DNA from: Photobacterium iliopiscarium
Lineage (GTDB): Bacteria; Pseudomonadota; Gammaproteobacteria; Enterobacterales; Vibrionaceae
Direction of reading: 5' to 3'
Length of the DNA stretch: 64,000 bases
Assembly (NCBI RefSeq): GCF_003026395.1
Contig: NZ_PYOO01000004.1
Coordinates: 62,001 to 126,000 of the forward strand
Shown here: one piece after another, positions 42,886 through 51,923 of the stretch
How positions within the stretch are numbered: the first letter of the stretch is position 1
Layout of the letters: every line of letters starts with the position of its first letter
Made by a program: the position numbers and the translations under genes
Notes under the pieces: generated by a model
Seen by the model: the letters and a program-made list of their open reading frames with translations, nothing else
Told to the model about the DNA's origin: nothing
Database searches by the model: none

Positions 42886-44062
42886 ATTTGTCCCAGATTA
42901 GACGAGAATCTAAGCTCTCTGCTGCTAACATTGTTAAGATGACGACCACGGCAAAAGCAATTGCCCCAGGTCCTGGTGTGAAGTCAAGAATTTGACCACG
43001 GTCAATTAGAGCGACCATAATCGCGATCACAAAAAGATCCATTACTGACCATTTTCCAATCCAATGCACTATTCGAAAAATACGCATGCGTTGTAGGTGT
43101 TGGCTTTGTTTTTTAAACTGAATGCATAATAATATATACGCTAACCCAATGATTTTAGCGACGGGAACCGCAATACTAGCAACAAAAATAATGATGGCAA
43201 TACCTGTCATCCCTGTTTTTACTAATCCGGCAACACCTGAAAAGATAGTATCTTCAATCCGTTTACCGTTATTCATAAAGATAGAAATAGGGTAAAGGTT
43301 TGCGGGCAAAATGAAAATACTGGCAGTAATAAGATATGCCCATGTTTTTTGTAGTGACTTGGGAATTCTATGGTGTAATGGGCTACCACATCGGCGGCAG
43401 TCGAGTAATGCTTCTTGGGTTAATTGACAACAATGACAGACGGTATCAAGTTTATCACTGATATGTTCATCTTCTGGTTGCCATGCATCCCAATAACGAC
43501 GAACACTGATTTTAGTTAATAGTACTGACAATAAAATCTGCATGCTGATTAAACAATATAATCCTATACCCACATAGATTTCTGCCACTTCTTGTACTTT
43601 AAAACATGAAATCGCTAAGCTGACTAAGAAGACTTCTAGCATTGTCCATTGTTTTAAGTGAGACAAGATCCATAACGACACTTTAAAAATACGGAAGTGT
43701 CGAAAACGTAATGAGAATTGCGCGCTCACAACGGCACTCATTAGTAATAATGGCGCAATGGCACTACAAAAGAGGATTAAGATAGCAACTTCTGGAAAAG
43801 TAGGTGCTAGCGCAATGGTTCCTGATGCGAGTGTCGCAGGGATCATTTGACCCACTAGACGAATAGTAATTAACGGTAAACTAATAGTGGGTATATAGAG
43901 AATAAGACAAGCCACCGCAATCGCTAATTCTGCATTAAAGTGCGCAAGACCACCGCGATAAAGTCGAGTATGACAACGTGGGCAATAGGCACTGTGTCCT
44001 TGGGTTGCGGTTTGTGGCAACACAAGTAAATCGCAGCCTGGGCAGCGTCGAGCCTTCGACAT
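42866..44062 (-). CDS. letA: Inner-membrane protein LetA (YebS, PqiA family)
   Basis: LetA is the inner-membrane partner of LetB. The protein (398 residues from ATG 44062) has two PqiA repeats, each led by a zinc ribbon (CPGCDLL ... CPRC; CHCCQL ... CRRCGSPL) and followed by four hydrophobic helices. AAGGAAG stands upstream of 44062; an upstream ATG at 44125 has no ribosome site and overlaps a long palindrome. Overlap with letB shows translational coupling. Confidence 0.92.
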   Translation of the reverse strand: MSKARRCPGCDLLVLPQTATQGHSAYCPRCHTRLYRGGLAHFNAELAIAVACLILYIPTISLPLITIRLVGQMIPATLASGTIALAPTFPEVAILILFCSAIAPLLLMSAVVSAQFSLRFRHFRIFKVSLWILSHLKQWTMLEVFLVSLAISCFKVQEVAEIYVGIGLYCLISMQILLSVLLTKISVRRYWDAWQPEDEHISDKLDTVCHCCQLTQEALLDCRRCGSPLHHRIPKSLQKTWAYLITASIFILPANLYPISIFMNNGKRIEDTIFSGVAGLVKTGMTGIAIIIFVASIAVPVAKIIGLAYILLCIQFKKQSQHLQRMRIFRIVHWIGKWSVMDLFVIAIMVALIDRGQILDFTPGPGAIAFAVVVILTMLAAESLDSRLIWDKYEQRTK

Positions 44063-44098
44063 GGTGCGTTTCTTCCTTTTATAATTAGGTGCACAAAA

Positions 44099-44160
44099 GC
44101 GCTCATTGAGTAACGAGTTATCCATTATTAATATAAACGATGAATACTCTCAATGAGCGC
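44099..44160 (-). terminator. Long-loop hairpin between the ABC gene and letA
   Basis: GCGCTCATTGAG (44099-44110) and CTCAATGAGCGC (44149-44160) are perfect twelve-base complements around a 38-base loop. The minus-strand exit begins TTTTG. It may terminate the ABC transcript before letA. Confidence 0.55.
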
Positions 44161-44178
44161 CGATCGATGCACACTATA

Positions 44179-46011
44179 TTATTTTGCGTTGACGCTGGCT
44201 ACTGCTTCGTGAGAATCGATATTATTGGGTGATATTTCTGCTGACTGAATTGATCCATAAAGAGTTTGATAAAGCCCTTGAGTATTAACCAGTTCAACGT
44301 GTGTGCCTGATTGACTGACTAAGCCATTTTCAAGTACATAAATAATGTCAGCTTGTTTTACCGCAGATAAACGGTGAGCAACAATTAAGGTGGTTTTATT
44401 TTTTAAAAAGCCATTAAGTGCAGTATGTAGTGCCGCTTCTGTTGAGGTATCTAATGCTGATGTTGCTTCATCGAGAATAACAAACTCAGGATTAGTCAGT
44501 ACCATGCGGGCAATGGCTAATCGTTGGCGCTGTCCACCCGATAAGCGAATACCTTGGCGGCCAATTTCAGTATTTAAACCGTGAGTAAGGCGTTCTGTAA
44601 CATCAGCAAGTTGAGCGATGTCTAATGCTTGCCACAATTGCTCATCACTAAATGATGCACCAAGGGTTAAGTTATGACGTAACGTTTCATTAAACAATAT
44701 GGGTTGTTGTAATACTACCGCCATTTTTTCACGTAAGGCTTCATAGCTAACCGCTTCTATCGGATGGTTGTTTATTAAAATATCGCCACTGTTTTTTTGA
44801 TAAATACCTAAGAGCAATTGAATTAAGGTGGATTTTCCTCCGCCTGATGCTCCCACTAGTGCGACGCGTTTACCTGCTGGAATATCAAGATTTAAGCCAC
44901 ATAACACTTCTTTGTCGTTATCATATGAAAAATGTAAGTCACGAATCTTAATCGCAATAGTTTGATCGTCATTAAAAGGGTAAACCGTTGCTGGTGGACG
45001 GGTTTCTTCTTCCAGTGATAATAAACTATTAAGACGTTGCATTGCCGCAGATGCGCCATACCAAGCGAATTGAATACCTAATAATTCTTGAATTGGTCCT
45101 AACATAAACCATAGATAACTAAAGACAGCTAACATTTCACCAATGGTTAAATTACTAAATAACACCATCAGCATGGCGGCAGCGCGAAATATCTCAAATC
45201 CGATTAAGAATAAGAGAAAGGAAACACGACCAGCGGCTTCTGATTGCCATGCATATTTATCAGCACTGTGGCGAATATCATTGGCATTACCTTTTAATTG
45301 ATCTAAAAAATCACGTTCACGGTTAGATGCTCGTAATTGGTAGAGGCCATCTAATACTTCAATTAGGCGATGTTGAAAGACTTCATAAGATTTGTTTTCT
45401 TTACTTTTTAAATTCTTAACACGGCTGCCCATCAGTTTAGAGGCATAAACAACAATAGGATTGATGATCAGAATAAAAAGCCCGAGTTTCCAATCTAGCC
45501 ATAAAAGCACACCGGCAGTACCAATAACGGTTAACAGTCCAATAATAAAGCGGCTTAATGTATCGCCAACAAACTTATCAATCGTCTCGACATCCGTTAT
45601 AAGGTGAGAACTAATGCCACCGCTACCACGCTCTTCATACTGACACATACTTATACGGCCTAATTTATCCAGTAAATGTTGGCGTAAGTTATAGGTTATG
45701 TCTTTTGATACTAATGTAAATTGTCTGCTTTGCAGTATATTCAGTGCCTGACTAAATGTGCGCATTAATACAACTAAGACTAATACGAGAAGAATATAAC
45801 CGGTTGCATTATGCCAAGCTGAAGGTAGAAGGGTATTGAGATAATTAATGCCTTCTCCTGGTTTATGCAACAAAACTTCATCCACCATTAATGGCATTAG
45901 AAGTGGAATAGGCACACTGATCAATGTTGCGATAACCGCAATAATATTCGCAACAATTAATCTTGGTTTATGTAACTTAGCTTGTAGTAGTAACCAAGAC
46001 CAATTAATCAT
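44179..46011 (-). CDS. ABC exporter, permease and ATPase fused
   Basis: A 610-residue half-size ABC exporter: six hydrophobic helices in residues about 20-330, then the ATPase with Walker A GASGGGKST, Q-loop VVLQQPILFN, signature LSGGQRQRLAIARM, Walker B FVILDEATSALD and the H-loop VAHRL. The MsbA-like type exports lipids, peptides or drugs as a dimer. The place directly upstream of letA-letB suggests, but does not prove, a lipid link. ATG 46011 is preferred; the frame is open to 46056. Confidence 0.9.
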   Translation of the reverse strand: MINWSWLLLQAKLHKPRLIVANIIAVIATLISVPIPLLMPLMVDEVLLHKPGEGINYLNTLLPSAWHNATGYILLVLVLVVLMRTFSQALNILQSRQFTLVSKDITYNLRQHLLDKLGRISMCQYEERGSGGISSHLITDVETIDKFVGDTLSRFIIGLLTVIGTAGVLLWLDWKLGLFILIINPIVVYASKLMGSRVKNLKSKENKSYEVFQHRLIEVLDGLYQLRASNRERDFLDQLKGNANDIRHSADKYAWQSEAAGRVSFLLFLIGFEIFRAAAMLMVLFSNLTIGEMLAVFSYLWFMLGPIQELLGIQFAWYGASAAMQRLNSLLSLEEETRPPATVYPFNDDQTIAIKIRDLHFSYDNDKEVLCGLNLDIPAGKRVALVGASGGGKSTLIQLLLGIYQKNSGDILINNHPIEAVSYEALREKMAVVLQQPILFNETLRHNLTLGASFSDEQLWQALDIAQLADVTERLTHGLNTEIGRQGIRLSGGQRQRLAIARMVLTNPEFVILDEATSALDTSTEAALHTALNGFLKNKTTLIVAHRLSAVKQADIIYVLENGLVSQSGTHVELVNTQGLYQTLYGSIQSAEISPNNIDSHEAVASVNAK

Positions 46012-46097
46012 AAGATGGTTCTTATCTTTCACGGTGAGAATAATTCCTATTATCAATTTTATTCTTGCTATTCTAACGGCTATATACGGAGTAATCT

Positions 46098-46556
46098 ATG
46101 GAAAATACACCCGCTTTTTATAATCGTCTCACTCAACAGGCATTAGCGTTAATTGAAGGTGAAACGGATCTTATTGCTAATCTATCTAATATTAGTGCGT
46201 TATTAAATATGGAGTTAGAACAAATTAATTGGGTTGGGTTTTATTTACTGAAACAAGACCAATTAGTGCTAGGTCCATTCCAAGGAAATCCTGCCTGTGT
46301 TCGTATTCCTGTTGGACGTGGTGTGTGTGGTACCGCTATTTCTGAAAATAAAGTGCAACGTGTTGCTGATGTACATGCATTCCCAGGACATATTGCTTGT
46401 GACGCTACCAGTAATTCAGAAATCGTTATTCCGCTTACAGTGAAGGGGAAATTAATTGGCGTGTTGGATATTGATAGCCCAAATTTGTCAAGATTTGACC
46501 AAAATGATGAACAAGGTCTAGTTTCTTTTGTAGAAGCACTACAAAAAGTACTCTAA
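46098..46556 (+). CDS. msrC: Free methionine-(R)-sulfoxide reductase
   Basis: MsrC (YebR) is a 152-residue GAF-domain enzyme that reduces free Met-R-sulfoxide. The redox Cys are present in GNPACVRIPVGRGVCGTAI and PGHIACDATSNSE. It diverges from the ABC gene with a 86-base gap. Typical length. Protects against oxidative damage to the free methionine pool. Confidence 0.94.
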   Translation: MENTPAFYNRLTQQALALIEGETDLIANLSNISALLNMELEQINWVGFYLLKQDQLVLGPFQGNPACVRIPVGRGVCGTAISENKVQRVADVHAFPGHIACDATSNSEIVIPLTVKGKLIGVLDIDSPNLSRFDQNDEQGLVSFVEALQKVL

Positions 46557-46665
46557 TTTCATGCTTTCGGTGGTTTTTCCTCGTTAGGTAATTATAATAG
46601 CAGCACTATTTCTTTTTGAACAAAGCACAAATAACGAGCAATCCTCGTTTATGTCAGGAAACTCC

Positions 46666-47298
46666 ATGGAAAACTCTGAAAAGTTAACGAACAGTAAAGA
46701 AGTTATTGCATACATCGCTGAGCGTTTCCCTAAATGTTTCACTGTTGAAGGTGAAGCTAAGCCACTTAAAATTGGTATCTTCCAAGACCTTGCAGAGCGT
46801 CTTAATGAAGATCCAAAAGTAAGCAAGACTCAATTACGTACAGCTCTACGTCAATACACATCTTCTTGGCGTTACCTTCACGGTGTTAAAGCGGGTGTGA
46901 ACCGTGTTGATCTAGATGGTAACGATTGTGATGTTCTAGAGCAGGAGCACGTTGATCATGCACTTAAAGCTTTAGAAGAAAGCAAAGCTAAAGTACGCAC
47001 TCGTCGTAAAGAGCAAGCAATTGCAAAAGCGGCAAAAGAAGGCGAAGCTAAAAAAACACGAGCAAAAACAGTTAAATCTAGCAACACTAAGCCAAAAACA
47101 GCTACTATTAAAAAGCAGCCTGTAGAGACAACACGTGTGCTTAATGCTGATGAAGTAATCGTAGGCAAAAATGTTCAAGTGAACATGGGTTCAGGTAACA
47201 TGCCAGCGACTATTGTTGAAATTAACAAGGACGATGTGCGAGTTCGTTTAAATAATGGCTTAGTAATGGCTGTTAAAGCGGAGCACTTGCGTTCATAA
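46666..47298 (+). CDS. proQ: RNA chaperone ProQ
   Basis: ProQ binds structured 3' ends and sRNAs. The 210-residue protein has the N-terminal FinO domain ([26 protein letters not shown]), a basic linker ([14 protein letters not shown]) and the C-terminal Tudor-like domain ([24 protein letters not shown]). ATG 46666 follows AGGAA; an ATG at 46651 would put the ribosome site inside the gene. It stands 18 bases before prc, the conserved proQ-prc pair. Confidence 0.95.
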   Translation: MENSEKLTNSKEVIAYIAERFPKCFTVEGEAKPLKIGIFQDLAERLNEDPKVSKTQLRTALRQYTSSWRYLHGVKAGVNRVDLDGNDCDVLEQEHVDHALKALEESKAKVRTRRKEQAIAKAAKEGEAKKTRAKTVKSSNTKPKTATIKKQPVETTRVLNADEVIVGKNVQVNMGSGNMPATIVEINKDDVRVRLNNGLVMAVKAEHLRS

Positions 47299-47315
47299 AG
47301 GAGAATGCGCGACAC

Positions 47316-49313
47316 ATGAATTGTCGATTCCGTTTCTCACTGATAGCTGCTGGCATAATACTAGCAGCTTCGGTTCAAGCCTCTGAGGCTAAATATTCAT
47401 TAAGTGATGTGCCGCATCTTGCTTCTGAAAAGCAGCATGCAACGGCGAGCACTAGGGTGGCTTCGCGTTATATGCGTTCTCACTATAAGCATTTTACACT
47501 TGATGATCAGTTTTCTGGACAAGTATTCAATCGTTATATTGAAATGCTTGATTATAATAAAAGCTTTCTTAACGCAACAGATGTCGAACAGTTTGGTAAA
47601 TGGAAAAGCCAGTTAGATGATCAACTGAAATCAGGGAATACATCGGCTGCGTTTGATATTTTTAATAAAGTCCTTCAACGTCGTTTTGAACGGTATCAAT
47701 TTGCACTTACGCAACTTGATACTGAAATAAAATTCGATAATAAAGATGATTTTGTTATTGATCGTTCAGAGCTTGGATGGCCAAAAAATAATATTGAACT
47801 GAATGAGATTTGGCGACAACGTGTTAAATATGATGCGCTAAATCTTAAACTTGCAGGAAAGAAGTGGCCTGAAATTCAAAAGACGCTAACTAAACGCTAT
47901 AACAATGCGATTAAACGTCTTACACAAACACACAGTGAAGATGTATTTCAGATATACATGAATGCTTTTTCTCGTGAGGTCGATCCACATACAAGTTACT
48001 TATCGCCGCGCAATGCTGAGCAATTTCAGGCAGAGATGAATCTGTCATTAGAAGGAATTGGTGCAGTATTACAGGTTGAAGATGACTATACCAAAATTCG
48101 TTCTTTAGTCGCTGGTGGACCAGCGGCAAGTTCGAAGAAAATTGCAGCAGGTGATCGCATTATTGGCGTAGGTCAAGAAGGCAAGAAAGTTGTTGATGTT
48201 ATTGGTTGGCGTCTTGACGATGTTGTGCAGTTAATTAAAGGGCCGAAAGGCAGTAAGGTTATTCTGGATATACTACCTGAAGGCAATAATGCAAAGAGTT
48301 ACACCGTAACTATTGTACGCGACAAGATTCGTCTTGAAGATCGTGCAGCAAAGTCGGAAGTGAAAACTATCGATGGTAAAAAAATTGGTGTGCTTGAAAT
48401 TCCAAGCTTTTATATGGGACTGTCAGAAGACACCAAAAAAGAACTGGTTAAATTAAATAACCAGAAAGTTGATGGTGTTGTGATCGACTTACGTAATAAT
48501 GGTGGTGGTGCGTTAACTGAAGCGACAGCATTAACGGGATTATTCATTTCGAGTGGCCCGGTAGTGCAAGTTCGAGACAGTTATGGTCGAATTAAAGTTA
48601 ATGGTGATTCAGATGACCAAATTTCTTTTAATGGGCCATTAACGGTATTAGTTAACCGCTATAGCGCATCAGCGTCAGAAATTTTTGCTGCGGCTATGCA
48701 AGATTACGGACGAGCCATTGTTTTAGGCGAGCAATCTTTTGGTAAAGGTACGGTGCAACAACACCGGTCATTAAATCATCTTTATGATTTATTTGATAAG
48801 CCATTAGGTCATGTTCAATATACTATTCAAAAATTCTACCGTATTAATGGTGGAAGTACTCAGAATCTAGGTGTTGTGCCTGATATTTCTTTCCCGTCAG
48901 CGATTGATCCCGCTGAAACAGGAGAGAGTGTTGAAGATAATGCATTACCTTGGGATAGTATAAAGCCAGCAGGTTATAAGAAGTTACATAATTACAATAC
49001 GCTTGTGCCGATATTAACTGCTGAACACCAAGCACGTATTAAAAATAATATGGAGTTTGGTTTTATCAATGAAGATATCTTGACCTATAAAAAGGAAAAA
49101 GATATCAATACAATTTCATTGAATGAGAAGACACGTGTAGTCGAACAAGATAAAGAAGATTCAGATCGTTTAGCCCGCTTAAATAAACGTCAAAAAGTAT
49201 TAGGTAAAAAACCTTTTGCTGATTTGGATGCGGTGCCAAAAGATTATGAAGCACCAGATGTTTATCTTGATGAAGCTGTCGCGATAACAGCAGATTTTAG
49301 TGATCATAAATAA
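47316..49313 (+). CDS. prc: Tail-specific carboxy-terminal protease Prc
   Basis: Prc (Tsp) is a periplasmic protease that trims penicillin-binding protein 3 and degrades tagged or misfolded proteins. The 665-residue protein has a signal peptide (MNCRFRFSLIAAGIILAASV), a PDZ domain (VEDDYTKIRSLVAGGPAAS; GPKGSKV) and the catalytic Ser-Lys pair in NRYSASASEIFAAAMQDYG and EQSFGKGTV. A ribosome site AAAGGAGAA precedes it. Cotranscribed with proQ. Confidence 0.95.
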   Translation: MNCRFRFSLIAAGIILAASVQASEAKYSLSDVPHLASEKQHATASTRVASRYMRSHYKHFTLDDQFSGQVFNRYIEMLDYNKSFLNATDVEQFGKWKSQLDDQLKSGNTSAAFDIFNKVLQRRFERYQFALTQLDTEIKFDNKDDFVIDRSELGWPKNNIELNEIWRQRVKYDALNLKLAGKKWPEIQKTLTKRYNNAIKRLTQTHSEDVFQIYMNAFSREVDPHTSYLSPRNAEQFQAEMNLSLEGIGAVLQVEDDYTKIRSLVAGGPAASSKKIAAGDRIIGVGQEGKKVVDVIGWRLDDVVQLIKGPKGSKVILDILPEGNNAKSYTVTIVRDKIRLEDRAAKSEVKTIDGKKIGVLEIPSFYMGLSEDTKKELVKLNNQKVDGVVIDLRNNGGGALTEATALTGLFISSGPVVQVRDSYGRIKVNGDSDDQISFNGPLTVLVNRYSASASEIFAAAMQDYGRAIVLGEQSFGKGTVQQHRSLNHLYDLFDKPLGHVQYTIQKFYRINGGSTQNLGVVPDISFPSAIDPAETGESVEDNALPWDSIKPAGYKKLHNYNTLVPILTAEHQARIKNNMEFGFINEDILTYKKEKDINTISLNEKTRVVEQDKEDSDRLARLNKRQKVLGKKPFADLDAVPKDYEAPDVYLDEAVAITADFSDHK

Positions 49314-49364
49314 TCGTAATAATGATTAACGGAATGACATTACTGTGTTGATGTCTCTATTATT

Positions 49365-49390
49365 AAAGCGCTCTTCGGAGCGCTTTTTTT
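49365..49390 (+). terminator. Terminator of prc
   Basis: AAAGCGCTC-TTCG-GAGCGCTTT with a stable TTCG loop, then T residues. Confidence 0.92.
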
Positions 49391-49562
49391 ATGTCTATTT
49401 TTTATCTGTAGAATTTGTGTCTTATTATTGAGACGGATTAAATTACAAAGTGTGATATTACGCATATTTTTCATCGAGAATTAGGTTTCCAAACTAACGT
49501 TAAGTATATGGCTTCGGTAATACGGCGGAGTTAGATGAAACTAAAATGTTAAGTAAGGGGAA

Positions 49563-50234
49563 ATGCGAATGATGAAGACGTTTTACTTTTTTGGATTATT
49601 TATCTTAAGCTTATTTAGTTTTCATTCTGTTGCTGATGACATTACTGAATTTGATTATCCTTTTTTACTCGGTAATTGGTATTGGTTTAGTGACCAACAA
49701 GAAGGGGTTGAAAGTGAGGGGGAACGATACCGAGCAATGCATGTGATGTTTAAATCAGATTATCAATTCGCAATGCGATTATTACGTATAAATGGTCAAG
49801 TTGAACAGTGGACGGGGAATTATAATATTGATGACACCAATATTACTTTTGTTTCTGCTGGTGAAGATGATCAAATACATACCTATTTACTTAACTATAA
49901 CCGTTTTGTTCTTGATGGTGCCCAATTTACTAAATTAGCACCTGAGCATTTAGCCGGAAACTGGCGGGCAAAAAATATTACAGGCGAAGACGTTGCTGAT
50001 AATATTTCAGAGTTTGCCTTGTCATTACGTCCGGATTTTTTATTTTCTGCGGAGATATCTAATCAAGAGGGGAAAAAGAAACAACATCGTGGTGTGTATT
50101 ATTTAGAGGATGATCAAATTGTATTGTTATATGAAGAAGGGCAACATGATAGCCATTTTGTATTGAATGGACAGAATACGTTAACATTGACCAATAAACA
50201 TTTTGGTATGGAAGCAATATTAAATAGAGAATAA
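49563..50234 (+). CDS. Periplasmic protein of unknown function
   Basis: A 223-residue secreted protein: signal peptide MMKTFYFFGLFILSLFSFHSVADD, then a beta-rich mature part with two weakly similar halves beginning FLLGNWYWFSDQ and HLAGNWRAKN. The LxGNW repeats resemble small lipocalin-like or META-type folds, but no family is certain. AAGGGG precedes ATG 49563. Terminator follows, so it is a single-gene unit. Confidence 0.75.
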   Translation: MRMMKTFYFFGLFILSLFSFHSVADDITEFDYPFLLGNWYWFSDQQEGVESEGERYRAMHVMFKSDYQFAMRLLRINGQVEQWTGNYNIDDTNITFVSAGEDDQIHTYLLNYNRFVLDGAQFTKLAPEHLAGNWRAKNITGEDVADNISEFALSLRPDFLFSAEISNQEGKKKQHRGVYYLEDDQIVLLYEEGQHDSHFVLNGQNTLTLTNKHFGMEAILNRE

Positions 50235-50290
50235 TTTCAGCAGAGAGTAATAACTACGATGAGTCGTATTGATGATGACGTAGAAAACTA

Positions 50291-50320
50291 AAAAAGCGAA
50301 CAAGAGCTGTTCGCTTTTTT
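50291..50320. terminator. Bidirectional terminator
   Basis: AAAAAGCGAAC/GTTCGCTTTTTT with a seven-base loop between two convergent genes. Confidence 0.92.
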
Positions 50321-50344
50321 ATTTATGAGAATTTAGGAAAGTGA

Positions 50345-51544
50345 TTATTCGTTAACTAACTGAAAAGCTGTTCGTAGTTGGTCAAGATAGTTTTCATCAC
50401 GACAAATACTTTTTCCTGGTTCATCTGATATTTTAGCAACTGGTCGACCTTCACACTCTGTCAGTTTTAAAACGACATTCAATGTTTTTACATCAGGTAG
50501 ATCACAAGTAAGTTGCGTACCAATACCAAAGCTAACATTGATGCGATCATTAAAGTGCTTATAGATCACTAAAGCTTTATCAAGTGTAAGACTGTCTGAA
50601 AAAACCAAAGATTTTGTTTTTGGATTAATACCTAACGCTTGGTAGTGTGCAATGGCTTTTTCACCCCAAGAAATAGGATCACCACTGTCATGACGTAAAC
50701 CAATAAAACGCTCAGATAAACGCTGATCGAAGTCACGTAAGAAAGCATCCATATTGATACAGTCTGTTAGTGCTATGCCTAAATCATGCGGATATTCTTG
50801 TAGCCAACGGTTAAGTGCTAGTTGTTGAGAATCAGCTAATGCACCTGAAAGTTGTTGATGTGCTTGGAACCATTCATGAGCTTGAGTGCCAACGGGTGTT
50901 AATCCGCGCGTGTAAGCAAGATAATAATTTGATGTGCCTTTAAATTCAGGCATATTATCTTTTAGATAATCAACAACATGATGATGAACATCTTTTGAAA
51001 AACGACGACGTGTACCAAAATCGACTAAAGAAAATTGGCTTAAATCACAGTCTTTTGCATCATGATAGAAACGTTCAATTTTTGTTTTTAACTGCTCAAT
51101 AGCAATGGCTGCCGTTGCTTGTGGATAAAGATGTTTGCAACGTGTTTCACAAATAATGGCAAGTAATGGTACTTCCCATAAGATGATATCAAGCCATGTA
51201 CCGCGAATAGTTATAGCCAGTTGATCACCTGAGACATCAACGTCAACGTCATTTGCTTTAAGTTTAAAATCTTTTAAGAAAGCAAGGTAATCAGCATGGA
51301 AAAAAGTTAGAGTCGATAGAAAATCGAGTTCACCTTGGGTGAAAGATAAGGTCGCAATGTGATCAATTTGTGCTTGGATTTCAGCAGCGAAAGGACGTAG
51401 ATCTTCTTCGCTACGACAATGAAACTCTGCCACTGCTTCAACGCCGGGATATTGATGGAAAACTGCTTGTTGCATATGCAATTTATAAGCATCAGTATCA
51501 AGCAGGGAGTCGATAACCCCATTATTGTGTCTGTTATTATTCAT
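50345..51544 (-). CDS. pncB: Nicotinate phosphoribosyltransferase
   Basis: PncB joins nicotinate to PRPP to form NaMN in NAD salvage. The 399-residue protein has [17 protein letters not shown] at the start, [18 protein letters not shown], and [22 protein letters not shown], all family marks. Length as in E. coli. It diverges from pepN. Confidence 0.95.
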   Translation of the reverse strand: MNNNRHNNGVIDSLLDTDAYKLHMQQAVFHQYPGVEAVAEFHCRSEEDLRPFAAEIQAQIDHIATLSFTQGELDFLSTLTFFHADYLAFLKDFKLKANDVDVDVSGDQLAITIRGTWLDIILWEVPLLAIICETRCKHLYPQATAAIAIEQLKTKIERFYHDAKDCDLSQFSLVDFGTRRRFSKDVHHHVVDYLKDNMPEFKGTSNYYLAYTRGLTPVGTQAHEWFQAHQQLSGALADSQQLALNRWLQEYPHDLGIALTDCINMDAFLRDFDQRLSERFIGLRHDSGDPISWGEKAIAHYQALGINPKTKSLVFSDSLTLDKALVIYKHFNDRINVSFGIGTQLTCDLPDVKTLNVVLKLTECEGRPVAKISDEPGKSICRDENYLDQLRTAFQLVNE

Positions 51545-51923
51545 ACCTGGTAGTAGATACTCACATTAATAAACTTAAAGAATTTATTTTTATAATTATA
51601 GGATCTTTAAATTCAATGTCTTGGACATGGTTTATAAGGTTTAGTAAATAAATAACTAAACTATTTAACTGGTGTGAGATTGTGACCTAAGCGGTGAACT
51701 ACGTCAAGGAATATCAAGTTTAGGTGTTGTGACTGTTGCATTAATCATCTCAACGTGTATGACGTATAAAATACGAAAACGATTACGTTCGTGATAATGA
51801 ATATTGTCGGTTAAGTTATGCTTGAAAAGTGTTATTGGTGACACAATATTATTATATAACAGTCAACATTAATCGGTGGCTCGTGCATACAGCATGTGAG
51901 CAATCATAAAGGATATAAAAATA
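51545..51923. other. Divergent intergenic region of pncB and pepN
   Basis: About 380 bases with no ORF. TTGAAA near 51825 and TATTAT/TATAAC near 51850-51860 are candidate promoter boxes for pepN; TACGAAAACGATTACG looks symmetric but its regulator is not identified. Confidence 0.45.
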